Below, in pieces: positions 51,143-60,784 of a stretch of 64,000 nucleotides of DNA. Below the pieces are notes generated by a model that had not been told where the DNA came from, ran no database searches, and was given only the letters and a program-made list of their open reading frames with translations. This DNA is from Burkholderia sp. BCC1644 (GTDB lineage Bacteria > Pseudomonadota > Gammaproteobacteria > Burkholderiales > Burkholderiaceae), in NCBI RefSeq assembly GCF_902833225.1, contig NZ_CADFEI010000015.1:1-64000 (forward strand). Reading direction: 5' to 3'. Each line of letters opens with the position of its first letter. Within the stretch, counting starts at the first letter, position 1. Both the position numbers and the translations under genes were made by a program.

Positions 51143-52477
51143 TCACAGCATGCTGCGCGGCCGCACCATCGTTCCGTCGACGAAGCGCTGCGCGCGAAAC
51201 GCCGACAGGTCGAGCGACGGCGCGCCCGTGTCGATCCATTCGGCGAGCAGCCGCCCGACGATCGGCCCCATCGCGAAACCGTGACCGCAGAACCCCGTCG
51301 CGATCGCGAGCCCCGACGGCGTGCCCGGCGCATCGATCACCGGAATGCCGTCGGGCAGCACGTCGATCAGGCCGGCCCACGCCTCGACGATCTGCGCATC
51401 CTTCAACGCTGGGAAGATCGCCTTGAGCTTCGCGAGCGCGCGCGGCGCATGCGCGCGATTCGGCTGCGGCTGCGGATCGCGCGGCTCGATCGGCCCGGCC
51501 GCGCCGTTGATGCGTGCCAGCACATCGCGCCACGCCGCCGCGCTCACGTGCAACCGGAACTTGTCGCGCTGCGACCAGAACTCCGGCCAGAAGAGACTCA
51601 ACCCGCGCAGATGGCCGAGCGTCAGGTCGACGTCGACCTGCATGTCGTCGGCGAGATTGATCGCGCCGTTCGTGCGCTGCCGGATGCCGAGGCCATGCCC
51701 CCACACCGTTGCCGCCGACACCGGCGGCACCACATTGGTGCGCATGCAGGTGCCGCGCACGGCCTGCTGCGGCAGCCGGATGCCGACCCCGTCGAGCAGC
51801 CGGAAGCTGGTCGCACCGGCCGCGCAGATCACGCGTCGCGCGCGGATCGTGCCGCGCTCGGTCGCGACGCCGACCACCGCGCCGCCTGCCGTCTCGATCG
51901 CCGTCACGCCGCAGCCTTCGAAGAAACGTGCCCCGCCCTCGGCAGCACGCGCGGCAAATGCGGCGGCCACGCGACGCGGCTCGGCCTGCCCGTCGGTCGC
52001 GGTGTACAACCCGCCGAGCGTACGCGCCTGCGGCGAAAGGCCGCTGACGCGCTCGTCGATCTGCGCGCGCGTCAGCGTGCGCGTATCGAGCCCGTGCTCG
52101 CGGGCGACGGCGAGCCACGCATTGAACGACGACCAGTCCGCTTCGTTGTCCGCAATATAGAGACAGCCGCCCTGCCGCCATTCGAGATCGAAACCGAGGG
52201 TTTCCTCTAACCCCTCCCAGATCCGCATGCCGGCCATCATCAGCGGCACTTCGGCCGACTCGCGGCCCTGCTGCCGCACGAAGCCCCAGGCGCGTGTCGA
52301 CTGCTGTCCGGCGATGCGCGACTTGTCGAGCACGACGGCCTTCAACCCGCGCAGGCTCAGGTAGTAGGCGGCTGCGCAGCCCATGATGCCGGCACCGGCG
52401 ATCACGACATCGGCTTCGGCCGGGAACGCCGTTTCGGGTCGGGTCAGGGCATCGTGCAGCGGATAGGTTGTCGTCAT
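51143..52477 (-). CDS. DAO-family FAD-dependent amine/amino-acid oxidoreductase
   Basis: 444 residues, one Rossmann dinucleotide motif (DVVIAGAGIMGCAAAYYLSLRG, residues about 23-44), the FAD region ARRVICAAGATSFRLLDGVGI, and the C-terminal substrate/FAD segment ATGFCGHGFAMGPIVGRLLAEW. This is the DadA/glycine oxidase/sarcosine-oxidase-like group. It is divergent from a BetR-type regulator that could respond to the same substrate. Substrate likely a D-amino acid or N-methylated amine, not further defined. Confidence 0.88.
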   Translation of the reverse strand: MTTTYPLHDALTRPETAFPAEADVVIAGAGIMGCAAAYYLSLRGLKAVVLDKSRIAGQQSTRAWGFVRQQGRESAEVPLMMAGMRIWEGLEETLGFDLEWRQGGCLYIADNEADWSSFNAWLAVAREHGLDTRTLTRAQIDERVSGLSPQARTLGGLYTATDGQAEPRRVAAAFAARAAEGGARFFEGCGVTAIETAGGAVVGVATERGTIRARRVICAAGATSFRLLDGVGIRLPQQAVRGTCMRTNVVPPVSAATVWGHGLGIRQRTNGAINLADDMQVDVDLTLGHLRGLSLFWPEFWSQRDKFRLHVSAAAWRDVLARINGAAGPIEPRDPQPQPNRAHAPRALAKLKAIFPALKDAQIVEAWAGLIDVLPDGIPVIDAPGTPSGLAIATGFCGHGFAMGPIVGRLLAEWIDTGAPSLDLSAFRAQRFVDGTMVRPRSML

Positions 52478-52701
52478 TGTTTCCTGTCAGTCGTTAATTC
52501 CTGCGAGATGCGGGCGCGACGGTAACGTCGTGACACACCTTTCACACAAACGCACCTTACGCGACACTGAATGACGACCATTTTGCGGTAAAGTTATCTT
52601 TTCCGCGCGTGGCCGGTCGGCTCGCCATTGGACGTCATGAAGACTGTCCGTCGAGACTGCCGCAAGGCGTCGTTCTGAACGTCACGATCCGTTCCCGTAG
52701 C

Positions 52702-53556
52702 ATGACCATTGAAGCAATCACCACGGATTCCCTCGCGGTCGCCGAGCGCGTGCGCGAGCTGATGACCCGCAACGGCATCGGCAAGCGCCAGCAGACTACC
52801 GAGCTGTGTCGCATCCTCGACCTGAGTTTCTCGCAAGGCCACCGCAAACTGCGCGGCAGCAGCCCCTGGACGCTCGCTCAGATCAAGAAAGTCGCCGAAG
52901 CGTACGGCGAACCCGCCGCGCAGCTGTTCGGCGCGCAAACGCTCGACCCCGGCATGGTCGGCGCCTATTCGCAGGAGGCCGTACTTTATGCGGGCGTCGC
53001 GGAGATTCCGTGCACCGCATGGATCGGCGCGCCGCTCGAAGCCGGCGCACGCCCCGAGTTCGTCGCGTACGAACAGAACGGCCGCTGGCGCGTGCTGCGC
53101 CACACCGGCGTGCTGTATCAAAACGCGTACGACGTGCACAAGATCGAAATCTATCCGCGCCGCGCGGAGAGCGACAAGCTCGTCGTCGCGGTGATCGACC
53201 CCGATCGCGTCAGCGCAACCGAACTGTGCCGCTACCTTGAACGGCAGGGTTTCGCGACGGCCGCGTTCGACGGTCTCGCGCCGTTCGTCGACGCGCTGCA
53301 GGGCCAGGCCTTCGACGCCGTGCTGACCGAGTGGCTGTTCGACGACAGCACGGCCGCCACCGCGATCAAGGCCGTGCGCACGTCCGACAATCCGGGCGCG
53401 CCGATTTTCGTGCTGACGGGCGACCTGCTCACCGGCCGCGCGAGCGAAGCCGACATCAGCGAAGTGATCCGCGCGTTCGACGTCGTCTGCTACGAAAAAC
53501 CCGCGCGCATGGCGATCCTCAGCGCCGATCTCGCGAAACGGCTCGCACGCGGATAA
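52702..53556 (+). CDS. BetR-type transcriptional regulator
   Basis: 284 residues. N-terminal BetR helix-turn-helix: VAERVRELMTRNGIGKRQQTTELCRILDLSFSQGHRKLRGSSPWTL. The C-terminal half (about 160-280) looks like a receiver-type fold (KLVVAVIDPDRVSATELC, then FVLTGDLLTG), yet the phosphoacceptor Asp region is not clearly that of an active response regulator. The ATG at 52702 gives the family N terminus, though an in-frame GTG at 52609 exists and no good ribosome site is seen for either. Divergent from the DAO-family oxidase. Confidence 0.78.
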   Translation: MTIEAITTDSLAVAERVRELMTRNGIGKRQQTTELCRILDLSFSQGHRKLRGSSPWTLAQIKKVAEAYGEPAAQLFGAQTLDPGMVGAYSQEAVLYAGVAEIPCTAWIGAPLEAGARPEFVAYEQNGRWRVLRHTGVLYQNAYDVHKIEIYPRRAESDKLVVAVIDPDRVSATELCRYLERQGFATAAFDGLAPFVDALQGQAFDAVLTEWLFDDSTAATAIKAVRTSDNPGAPIFVLTGDLLTGRASEADISEVIRAFDVVCYEKPARMAILSADLAKRLARG

Positions 53557-53679
53557 CCTCCGCCGGGCCGGCCGCCCTTCGTGCGGCCAGCGCACGCGCG
53601 GCGCCGCGGGCACGAACAGGTTCCTCAGTACAATAGCCGCACCTGTTCACGCCCACGCCGGCATCCGCCGCCCGACTCC

Positions 53680-55347
53680 ATGGCCCGCCTCATCCCCGAC
53701 GACTGGAAAAGCCTCGCCGCGACCGGCGCAGCCGAACGCGAGCGCGAAACGCTCGCCGCGCTCGAACACGCGCTGCCCGACAGCTACACCGTGTATCACG
53801 GCGTCCACTGGACGCGCGCCGACCAGGCGTTCTCGGTATTCGGCGAAGCCGCGTTCGTCGTCGTGAGCCCGGCCGGCCGCGTGCTGCTGATCGAGCAGAA
53901 AGCCGGCTTCCTGCGCGAAACCGCGAAGGGGCTCGTGAAGGTCTACCTGCAGAAAGAGCGCAACGTCCCGATCCAGCTCGCGCGCACGCAGGAAACGCTG
54001 CACCGGCGCCTGACGGCCGCGCTCGGCGCGGGCGTCTACGGCGTCGAGGCGCTGCTGTATTGCCCCGACTACTCGATCCGCGACGCATCGATCGCGGGTG
54101 TCGCGGCCGACCGCATCGTCGATGCGTCGCGCAAGGCACAGCTCGCGCACGTGATCCTGCAGATCCTGCCCGAGGACGACGAACACCTGCCGAATGCGTC
54201 GAAGCTCCACCATTTCCTCGCGGACGAGCTCGCGCTCACGCCCGACACGAGCGCGCTCGTCGGACAGGCCGGCACGCTCGTCACGCGGCTGTCGGGCGGG
54301 CTCGCCGCGTGGGCGCGCCAGCTCGAATTCGCGCCGTTCCGGCTGCGCGTCACCGGCACGGCCGGCTCGGGCAAGACGCAGCTCGCGGTGCAGGCGATGC
54401 GCGACGCCGTCGCGGCCGGCAAGCGCGTGCTGTACGTGTGCTTCAACCGGCCGCTCGCCGACTACATCGCGCGCATCGCGCCGCCCGGCGCGAAGATCGC
54501 GAACTACCACCAGTTGTGCGACTGGGTCGCGCGCGACGGCGGTTATACGCCCGACTTCCAGGTGCCCGGCGAATTCGAGCGGCTCGAAGCGCGCTTCGCG
54601 GAAGCGCCGATTCCCGAGCGCTGGCGCTTCGACGTGCTGGTCGTCGACGAAGGGCAGGATTTCCACGCGCCGTGGGCGGCCGCGCTCGAGCGCTTGCTGG
54701 CGCCGGACGGCGCATGGTGGTGGCTGGAAGATCCGCTGCAGAACCTGTACATGCGCGAGCCCGTCGCGCTGCCGGGCTGGGTCACGTTGAAGGCGCTGAC
54801 GAACTACCGCAGCCCGCGCGACCTGCTCGAATTCGTGCGCGACGTGGTCGGCCGGGTCGAGCCGCTCGCGGCCGAACTGCGCTCGGGCAGTCCGTTCGAC
54901 GGATCGGATCCGTCGGTATCGGCATACGGGGAAGCAGGCGCGTCGGCCGACGCAATGTCGGAAGCCTGTATCGACGCGACCAAGCGCGCGGTCACGCAGG
55001 CGCTGTCGCTCGGCTTCCGCAAGCAGGACATCGCGGTACTGTCGTATCGCGGCCGCGAGGGCTCGGTGCTCGCCCCGCTCGACCAGCTCGGCCCGCACCG
55101 GATCAAGAGCTTTACCGGCAAGTACGACCTGTTCGGCAACCCCGAATACCGCGAAGGCGACGTGCTGCTCGATTCGATCTACCGCTTCAAGGGCCAGTCG
55201 GCGCCGTGCGTGATCCTCACCGAGGTCGACTTCGACACGCTCGACGCACGTGCCGCGCGCAAGCTGTTCGTCGGTGCGACGCGCGCGACGATGAAGCTGC
55301 TGATCGTCGCGTCGTCGCGCGCGGCCGCGCAACTCACGGCCGTCTGA
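53680..55347 (+). CDS. NERD domain-SF1 (UvrD-like) helicase fusion
   Basis: 555 residues. N-terminal NERD (nuclease-related) domain: YTVYHGVHWT, then FVVVSPAGRVLLIEQKAG with Glu72 and Lys74 of its conserved ExK. SF1 helicase motifs follow: Walker A GTAGSGKTQ (about 226-234), Walker B VVDEGQDF (321-328), DPLQNLY (motif III region), TNYRSP (motif IV), and KLFVGATRA near the C terminus (motif VI). So it is a DNA-acting NTPase likely able to cut or process DNA. Some NERD-helicase proteins serve in phage defence or DNA repair; no partner gene lies beside it, so its role is open. Cytoplasmic. Confidence 0.85.
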   Translation: MARLIPDDWKSLAATGAAERERETLAALEHALPDSYTVYHGVHWTRADQAFSVFGEAAFVVVSPAGRVLLIEQKAGFLRETAKGLVKVYLQKERNVPIQLARTQETLHRRLTAALGAGVYGVEALLYCPDYSIRDASIAGVAADRIVDASRKAQLAHVILQILPEDDEHLPNASKLHHFLADELALTPDTSALVGQAGTLVTRLSGGLAAWARQLEFAPFRLRVTGTAGSGKTQLAVQAMRDAVAAGKRVLYVCFNRPLADYIARIAPPGAKIANYHQLCDWVARDGGYTPDFQVPGEFERLEARFAEAPIPERWRFDVLVVDEGQDFHAPWAAALERLLAPDGAWWWLEDPLQNLYMREPVALPGWVTLKALTNYRSPRDLLEFVRDVVGRVEPLAAELRSGSPFDGSDPSVSAYGEAGASADAMSEACIDATKRAVTQALSLGFRKQDIAVLSYRGREGSVLAPLDQLGPHRIKSFTGKYDLFGNPEYREGDVLLDSIYRFKGQSAPCVILTEVDFDTLDARAARKLFVGATRATMKLLIVASSRAAAQLTAV

Positions 55348-55403
55348 CGTAATCGGCGGACGACCGGCGGGCAAGCGCCCGTCCCGTCGCCGCCCACGGT
55401 CGA

Positions 55404-56963
55404 TCAAGCCACCCGGAACGCCCCCACCGCACGACGCAAGCCGTCGGCCTGCTCCTCGAGCGACGCCGCCGCTGCCGCAGCCTGCTCGACGAGCGCCGCG
55501 TTCTGTTGCGACACCTGATCCATCTGCGACACCGCGCGGTTCACCTGCTCGATCCCGTCGCGCTGCTCGTTCGATGCGGACGCGATCTCGGTCATGATGC
55601 CCGTCACGCGCCCGATCGCCTGCTGGATGTCCTGCATCGTCGTGCCGGCCATGCCGACGAGCCGCGAGCCGGTTGCGACGCGCTCGACCGATTCGCCGAT
55701 CAACGTGCGGATTTCCTTCGCCGCGGATGCCGAGCGTTGCGCGAGCGTGCGCACCTCGCCGGCGACCACGGCAAAACCGCGGCCCTGCTCGCCTGCGCGC
55801 GCGGCTTCGACCGCCGCATTCAGCGCAAGAATGTTGGTCTGGAACGCGATGCCCTCGATCGTGCCGATGATGTCGGCGACCTTCTGCGAGCTCTGGTCGA
55901 TCTCGTTCATCGTGCCGATCACCTCGCCGACCACGGTCGCGCCGCGCGTGGCGATCTCGCTCGCGGTGTCAGCACAGGCCTGCGCCTCCATCGCATTGTC
56001 CGCGTTCTGCTTCACGGTCGCGGTGAGCTGCTCCATGCTCGCGGCCGTCTCCTGCAGGGCGGACGCCTGTTCCTCGGTGCGCTGCGACAGGTCGGTGTTA
56101 CCGGCCGCGATCTGGTGCGTCGCCGTCGAGATCGCCTCGGAACCCTGGCTGACCTGGCGCACGGTATCCGCGAGGCTGCGCTGCATGCCCGTCACGCCCT
56201 TGACCAGCTCGGCCATCTCGTCGCGCGACGACCAGCGCACTTCCGACGTCAGGTCGCCTTCCGACAGGCGGCGGAAATGAGACAGCAGCCGGTTCACCGG
56301 CTGCGTAATCGCGAAATGCAGGCCGATCGCGCAGCCGAGGCACGCGGCCAGGCCGAATGCGATGCCCGCGATCGCGCCCATGCGCATCCAGCCGTAATAG
56401 GTCTGCGCGGTGTCGTACACGTCCTTGCCGCGTGCGACCTGGTACGCATCGAGCGCATCGGTCGCCTGCGTGAGCGCAACCGACAGCGGCGGCGCGACCG
56501 ACATCAGCAGCCGGTCGGCCTCGTCGCGACGGCCGTCGCGGACCGCGTCGATCATCGGTTTCAGCGCCTGCCCGATCAGCGCCTGGCGCGCGGCGTCGAG
56601 GCGGCTCGCGAGCGGGCCTTCGTCGCCGTCGTGCGGCATCGCCGCGTAGCCGCGCCACGCGGTGTCGGCCTTCGCGAGATAGTTCTCGGCCTTCTTGACG
56701 AGATCCGGCACTTCCGGCGCTTCCGGATGCAGCAGCGCGCGATCGAGCGTCGTACGCACGATCGTCAGGTTCAGGCTTGCCGAGGACAGCGCGGTCTTCG
56801 CAGCCAGTTGCTGCGTATAAGCCTCGTCGAGCGCGCGGTTCGAGCTCTGCATGCCGGCGAGGCCGATCAGCCCCGACACGACGAGCAGCACGGCGACGAG
56901 ACCGAGCGTGGAAAAGATCCGCGTACGGATCGAGAAACGGGAAAACAAGGCGTTCAGGTTCAT
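55404..56963 (-). CDS. Methyl-accepting chemotaxis protein
   Basis: 519 residues. TM1 at about 11-32, a four-helix-bundle periplasmic sensor (33-190), TM2 at about 193-215, HAMP (VNRLLSHFRRLSEGDLTSEV), and a cytoplasmic signalling domain with the central hairpin IEGIAFQTNILALNAAVEAARAGEQGRGFAVVAGEVRTLAQRSA. Adaptation regions read RTEEQASALQETAASMEQL. It ends RRAVGAFRVA, without the NWETF tether for CheR/CheB. Ligand unknown. Divergent from the DHA2 efflux gene. Confidence 0.92.
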   Translation of the reverse strand: MNLNALFSRFSIRTRIFSTLGLVAVLLVVSGLIGLAGMQSSNRALDEAYTQQLAAKTALSSASLNLTIVRTTLDRALLHPEAPEVPDLVKKAENYLAKADTAWRGYAAMPHDGDEGPLASRLDAARQALIGQALKPMIDAVRDGRRDEADRLLMSVAPPLSVALTQATDALDAYQVARGKDVYDTAQTYYGWMRMGAIAGIAFGLAACLGCAIGLHFAITQPVNRLLSHFRRLSEGDLTSEVRWSSRDEMAELVKGVTGMQRSLADTVRQVSQGSEAISTATHQIAAGNTDLSQRTEEQASALQETAASMEQLTATVKQNADNAMEAQACADTASEIATRGATVVGEVIGTMNEIDQSSQKVADIIGTIEGIAFQTNILALNAAVEAARAGEQGRGFAVVAGEVRTLAQRSASAAKEIRTLIGESVERVATGSRLVGMAGTTMQDIQQAIGRVTGIMTEIASASNEQRDGIEQVNRAVSQMDQVSQQNAALVEQAAAAAASLEEQADGLRRAVGAFRVA

Positions 56964-57132
56964 GACGGCACGTGAGCGGTGAAAAATGCCGCGGCAATCG
57001 GTCCGCAGCACTCTGGATTACGGTTTGCCTGCAAAAAACTTGAGTCCGGCCCCGCTTTCCGCCTGATCGCGGTCAATTTTTCTCGTCGGCAATCTCCTGT
57101 TACGGCTGCAACATATCAAGGCTGAGCAGAAA

Positions 57133-57161
57133 TTGACTGGTCAACTATCTGTCGCTATAGT
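57133..57161 (+). promoter_or_regulatory. Sigma-70 promoter with overlapping palindromes for the DHA2 pump gene
   Basis: TTGACT (57133-57138), 17-base spacer, TATAGT (57156-57161): a near-consensus promoter. The perfect dyad TTGACTGGTCAA (57133-57144) covers the -35 box, and ACTAT/ATAGT (57144-57148 and 57157-57161) flanks the -10 box. So repression by a palindrome-binding regulator is likely; no such gene is next door. Confidence 0.75.
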
Positions 57162-57179
57162 TCGAACCAATTCCCTGCC

Positions 57180-58709
57180 ATGGCAGATATTTCGATGACA
57201 ACCGACACCCTCCTCACCCCACCGGCCGCCGAAGCGGCCCGCCGCGACGCGCCGACCGGGCTGATCGTCGCCGCGCTGCTGCTCGTCATGCTGCTGTCCG
57301 CGCTCGACCAGACGATCGTGTCCACCGCGCTGCCGACGATCGTCGGCGAACTCGGCGGGCTCGACCAGTTGTCGTGGGTCGTCACCGCGTACCTGCTGTC
57401 GTCGACCGTCGTGCTGCCGCTGTACGGCAAGCTCGGCGACCTGTACGGCCGCAAGATCGTGCTGCAGGCAGCGATCGTCCTGTTTCTCGCGGGTTCCGCG
57501 CTGTGCGGCATCGCGCAGGACATGACGCAGCTGATCGTGCTGCGCGCATTGCAAGGGCTCGGCGGCGGCGGCCTGATGGTCGTCACGATGGCCGCGATCG
57601 GCGATCTGGTGCCGCCCGATCGCCGCGCGCGCTACCAGGGGATGTTCGGCGGCGTGTACGGCCTCGCGACGATCATCGGCCCGTTGCTCGGCGGCTTCCT
57701 GGTCGAGCATCTTTCATGGCGCTGGATCTTCACGATCAACCTGCCGCTCGGCTTTCTCGCGCTCGCGGTGATCGGCGTCGCCTTCCGGCCGCACACCGCG
57801 CACGTGAAGCACCGGATCGACTACATGGGCGCCGCGTTCCTCGCGACCGCCCTCACCTGCGTGATCCTGTTTACGAGCGAAGGCGGCTCGCTGCTGCCGT
57901 GGACGTCGCCGCAACTGTGGATGACGCTCGTGCTCGGGCTCGTCGCGATCGGCGGCTTCATTTATGAGGAGCGTCTTGCGGCCGAACCGATCATGCCGCT
58001 CGAACTGTTCCGCCATCGCACCTTCGTGCTGGTCAGCCTGATCGGCTTCGTGGTCGGCATCGCGCTGTTCGGCTCGGTCACGTTCATCCCGCTCTACCTG
58101 CAGGTCGTGAAGGGTTCGACGCCGTCACAGGCCGGCATGCAGCTGCTGCCGATGATGGGCGGGATGCTCGTGACGTCGATCGTCAGCGGCCGGCTGATCT
58201 CGCGGCTCGGCTCGTACCGGATGTTTCCGATCCTGGGCACGCTGACCGGCGGCATCGCGATGGCGCTGCTGTCGACGCTGACGCTCGATACGCCGCTGCA
58301 CACGATGTATGCATACATGGCGCTGCTCGGGATCGGACTCGGCATGGTGATGCCCGTGCTCACGCTCGCCGTGCAGAACACGGTCGAATTCCGGCACATG
58401 GGCGTCGCGACGTCGGGCGCGACGCTGTTCCGCTCGATCGGCGGCTCGCTCGGCGTCGCGGCGTTCGGCGCGCTGTTCTCGCACGGGCTGCAGTCGCGGG
58501 TGATGGAGGCGCTGCCGGCCGGTACGGAGCTGCCGCCCGCGCTCGGCCCGGCCGCCGTGCACCAGTTGCCGGATGCCGTGCGCGACACGTACCTGCATGC
58601 GTTCGCCGGTTCGCTGCACGTCGTCTATCTCGCGGCGGCGACGGTCATCGCGATCGCGTTCGTGCTCGCGTGGTTCGTCGAGGATGCGCCGCTGCGCAAG
58701 CACAACTGA
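57180..58709 (+). CDS. DHA2-family MFS drug efflux protein
   Basis: 509 residues, 14 hydrophobic helices. Motif D1 (LLSALDQTIVSTALPTIVGELGG), motif A (LYGKLGDLYGRK), motif B (LRALQGLGGGGL) and motif C (VYGLATIIGPLLGG) are clear; WRWIFTINLPLG is the conserved DHA2 segment. Closer to MDR/Stp-type pumps than to the first DHA2 protein in the window. Start taken at ATG 57180, 12 bases after the predicted transcription start; a second in-frame ATG at 57195 is possible. Ribosome site weak for both. Confidence 0.9.
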   Translation: MADISMTTDTLLTPPAAEAARRDAPTGLIVAALLLVMLLSALDQTIVSTALPTIVGELGGLDQLSWVVTAYLLSSTVVLPLYGKLGDLYGRKIVLQAAIVLFLAGSALCGIAQDMTQLIVLRALQGLGGGGLMVVTMAAIGDLVPPDRRARYQGMFGGVYGLATIIGPLLGGFLVEHLSWRWIFTINLPLGFLALAVIGVAFRPHTAHVKHRIDYMGAAFLATALTCVILFTSEGGSLLPWTSPQLWMTLVLGLVAIGGFIYEERLAAEPIMPLELFRHRTFVLVSLIGFVVGIALFGSVTFIPLYLQVVKGSTPSQAGMQLLPMMGGMLVTSIVSGRLISRLGSYRMFPILGTLTGGIAMALLSTLTLDTPLHTMYAYMALLGIGLGMVMPVLTLAVQNTVEFRHMGVATSGATLFRSIGGSLGVAAFGALFSHGLQSRVMEALPAGTELPPALGPAAVHQLPDAVRDTYLHAFAGSLHVVYLAAATVIAIAFVLAWFVEDAPLRKHN

Positions 58710-58768
58710 CCGGCCCGCGAATCGCGACGCAGCCGCCGGGCCGCATCGCGATTCGCAACCACCCGGCG

Positions 58769-59767
58769 TCAAGGCACCAGCACGACCCCGCCCGTCGTCG
58801 CGCGCGACTCCAGCAGCCGGTGCGCATCGGCTGCCTGCTCGAGCGGCAGCCGCGCGCCGATCTCCACGTGCATCCCGCCCGCCAGCCGTTCGAGCGTCGC
58901 GCGCGCAGCCTCCCGATACCCGCCAACGTCGCGCGCGATGAAGCCGAGCACGCTCGGCCGCGCGAGCGCGATCGACCGCGCCGGCCCCAGTTCGTCGAGA
59001 TCGAACGTCTGCCGCGCGCCGATCGCGGCCACCTGCCCGATGCTCGCGACCATCCCGAACGGGCGGATCGCACCGAGCGTGCGCGTCAGCACGTCGCCGC
59101 CGATCCCGTCGATCGCGTAATCGACCCCGGCGCCGCCGCCGAACGCGCGTGCCGCCGCGACAAAATCCTCCTCGCGATAATCGACGACCGCCTCTGCGCC
59201 ATGCCTGCGCGCGAGCGCGGCTTTCGCCGACGATCCGGCCGTACCGATCACCCGCGCGCCGAGCGCGCGCGCCCATTGCGTCGCCAGCAGTCCCACCCCG
59301 CCGGCCGCCGCATGCACGAGCACCGTGTCGCCCGCGCCGACTTGCCGGACGCGATGCAGCAGCATGTACACGGTGATCCCTTTCAGCAGCCCGGCGGCCG
59401 CGGCGTCATCGCTCAACCCGTCGGGGATCGGCACCACGCGCTCGACCGGCATCGTGCGCAGGCTCGCATAGCTGCCGGTCGGCATGCCCGCATACACGAC
59501 GCGCTGGCCGGGGACGAGATCCGTCACGCCCGGCCCGACCGCGTCGATCACGCCGGCCGCCTCGACGCCGAGCGCATCCGGCAGCGCGGGCAACGCATGC
59601 GCCCCCGTCCTGAAATAGATGTCGACGAAATTCACGCCGATCGCGGTCTGGCGAATCCGCACCTCGCCGGCGCGGGGCGGCGCGACAGGCGCATCGACGC
59701 GGCGCAGCACGCCGGCGTCGCCATAGCGGTCGATCCCGATCCGGATGGCGGTGGTGGTTTGGGTCAT
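58769..59767 (-). CDS. Zinc-independent quinone oxidoreductase (QOR/MDR family)
   Basis: 332 residues, medium-chain dehydrogenase fold with NADPH motif VHAAAGGVGLLATQWARAL and VNFVDIYFRTGAH. There is no catalytic zinc cysteine/histidine set, as in quinone oxidoreductase (QorA). It reduces quinones or unsaturated carbonyls by NADPH. AGGAA precedes the ATG at 59765-59767. Divergent from a LysR gene, 83 bases apart. Confidence 0.9.
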   Translation of the reverse strand: MTQTTTAIRIGIDRYGDAGVLRRVDAPVAPPRAGEVRIRQTAIGVNFVDIYFRTGAHALPALPDALGVEAAGVIDAVGPGVTDLVPGQRVVYAGMPTGSYASLRTMPVERVVPIPDGLSDDAAAAGLLKGITVYMLLHRVRQVGAGDTVLVHAAAGGVGLLATQWARALGARVIGTAGSSAKAALARRHGAEAVVDYREEDFVAAARAFGGGAGVDYAIDGIGGDVLTRTLGAIRPFGMVASIGQVAAIGARQTFDLDELGPARSIALARPSVLGFIARDVGGYREAARATLERLAGGMHVEIGARLPLEQAADAHRLLESRATTGGVVLVP

Positions 59768-59794
59768 GACGTTCCTCACAATCAAATGATGTGA

Positions 59795-59812
59795 CACGAT
59801 CATCCCATCGTG
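59795..59812. promoter_or_regulatory. Possible LysR operator between the quinone reductase and LysR genes
   Basis: CACGAT (59795-59800) and ATCGTG (59807-59812), a perfect dyad with a 6-base spacer, in the centre of the 83-base divergent gap. Confidence 0.5.
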
Positions 59813-59850
59813 CATAATCGATCGGAATTCCCGGTTATCGCCCATCTACC

Positions 59851-60771
59851 GTGCAAAATTCGACCGATCAAGAACCCATACCCGCGTCCGCGCCGCCGAT
59901 GAGCTGGGACGACATCCGCTACTTCCTCGCGGTGATGCGCGGCGGCAGCCTGTCGGCCGCCGCGCGGGCGCTGCAGGTTCAGCATTCGACGGTCGCGCGG
60001 CGCATCGACGCGCTGGAGTCCGCGCTCGGCATCCGGCTGTTCGACCGGCTGCCGCGCGGCTGGCCACCCACCGACGAAGGGCTGCACCTTGCCGAGCACG
60101 CCACACGCCTCGAAGCCGACGCGCATGCGTTCGCGCGCGCTGCCCAGGGTGCGGCGGCGCTCGACGGCGTGGTGCGCGTATCGGCGTCGCCGGTGTTCGC
60201 CAGCCATTTCCTCGCGCCGCGCCTGGCCCGCGCGCAGCGCGCATGGCCGGCGCTGCGGATCGACCTGATGGGCGAGATGCACGCGGCGAACCTGTACGCG
60301 CGCGAAGCCGATCTCGCGGTGCGCCTGTCGCGGCCGATCGAACCGGGGCTCGCCGCGCGCCGGCTCGGCACGATGCGCTTCGCGCTGTGCGCGTCGCCGG
60401 AATGGGCGGACGCGCCGCCCGACACCTGGCCGTTCGTCGGCTACGACGACGCGCTCGCGCAAACGCCGCAGCAGCAGTGGCTCGAACGATTCGCGGCCGG
60501 GCGCCGTTTCGCATTCGTCGCGAACGACCTCGCCGCGCAGCATCGCGCGTGTGCGGCGGGGGCCGGCGTCGCGTTGCTGCCGCGCTTTCTCGTCGACGAT
60601 CCGGCCGCGCAAGCCGGTGCGCCGCTCGTCGAACTGGCGGCCGCGCCGCGGTGCGACATCGAGCGCGAGATCTGGCTCGTCGTCCACCCGGACGTGCGCC
60701 GCTCGCCGCGCGTGCAGCGTGTCGCGGAGGCGATCGCCGATGCGGTTCATGCGGCGGACGGCCGGCTGTGA
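59851..60771 (+). CDS. LysR-family transcriptional regulator
   Basis: 306 residues from a GTG at 59851, or 290 from ATG 59899, which starts right before the domain (MSWDDIRYFLAVMRGGSLSAAARALQVQHSTVARRIDALE). The second fits the family better, but neither has a clear ribosome site. The effector domain is complete. The layout opposite the quinone oxidoreductase gene suggests it senses quinones or electrophiles and controls that gene. Confidence 0.87.
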   Translation: MQNSTDQEPIPASAPPMSWDDIRYFLAVMRGGSLSAAARALQVQHSTVARRIDALESALGIRLFDRLPRGWPPTDEGLHLAEHATRLEADAHAFARAAQGAAALDGVVRVSASPVFASHFLAPRLARAQRAWPALRIDLMGEMHAANLYAREADLAVRLSRPIEPGLAARRLGTMRFALCASPEWADAPPDTWPFVGYDDALAQTPQQQWLERFAAGRRFAFVANDLAAQHRACAAGAGVALLPRFLVDDPAAQAGAPLVELAAAPRCDIEREIWLVVHPDVRRSPRVQRVAEAIADAVHAADGRL

Positions 60772-60784
60772 CGCCCCCGCCGTG

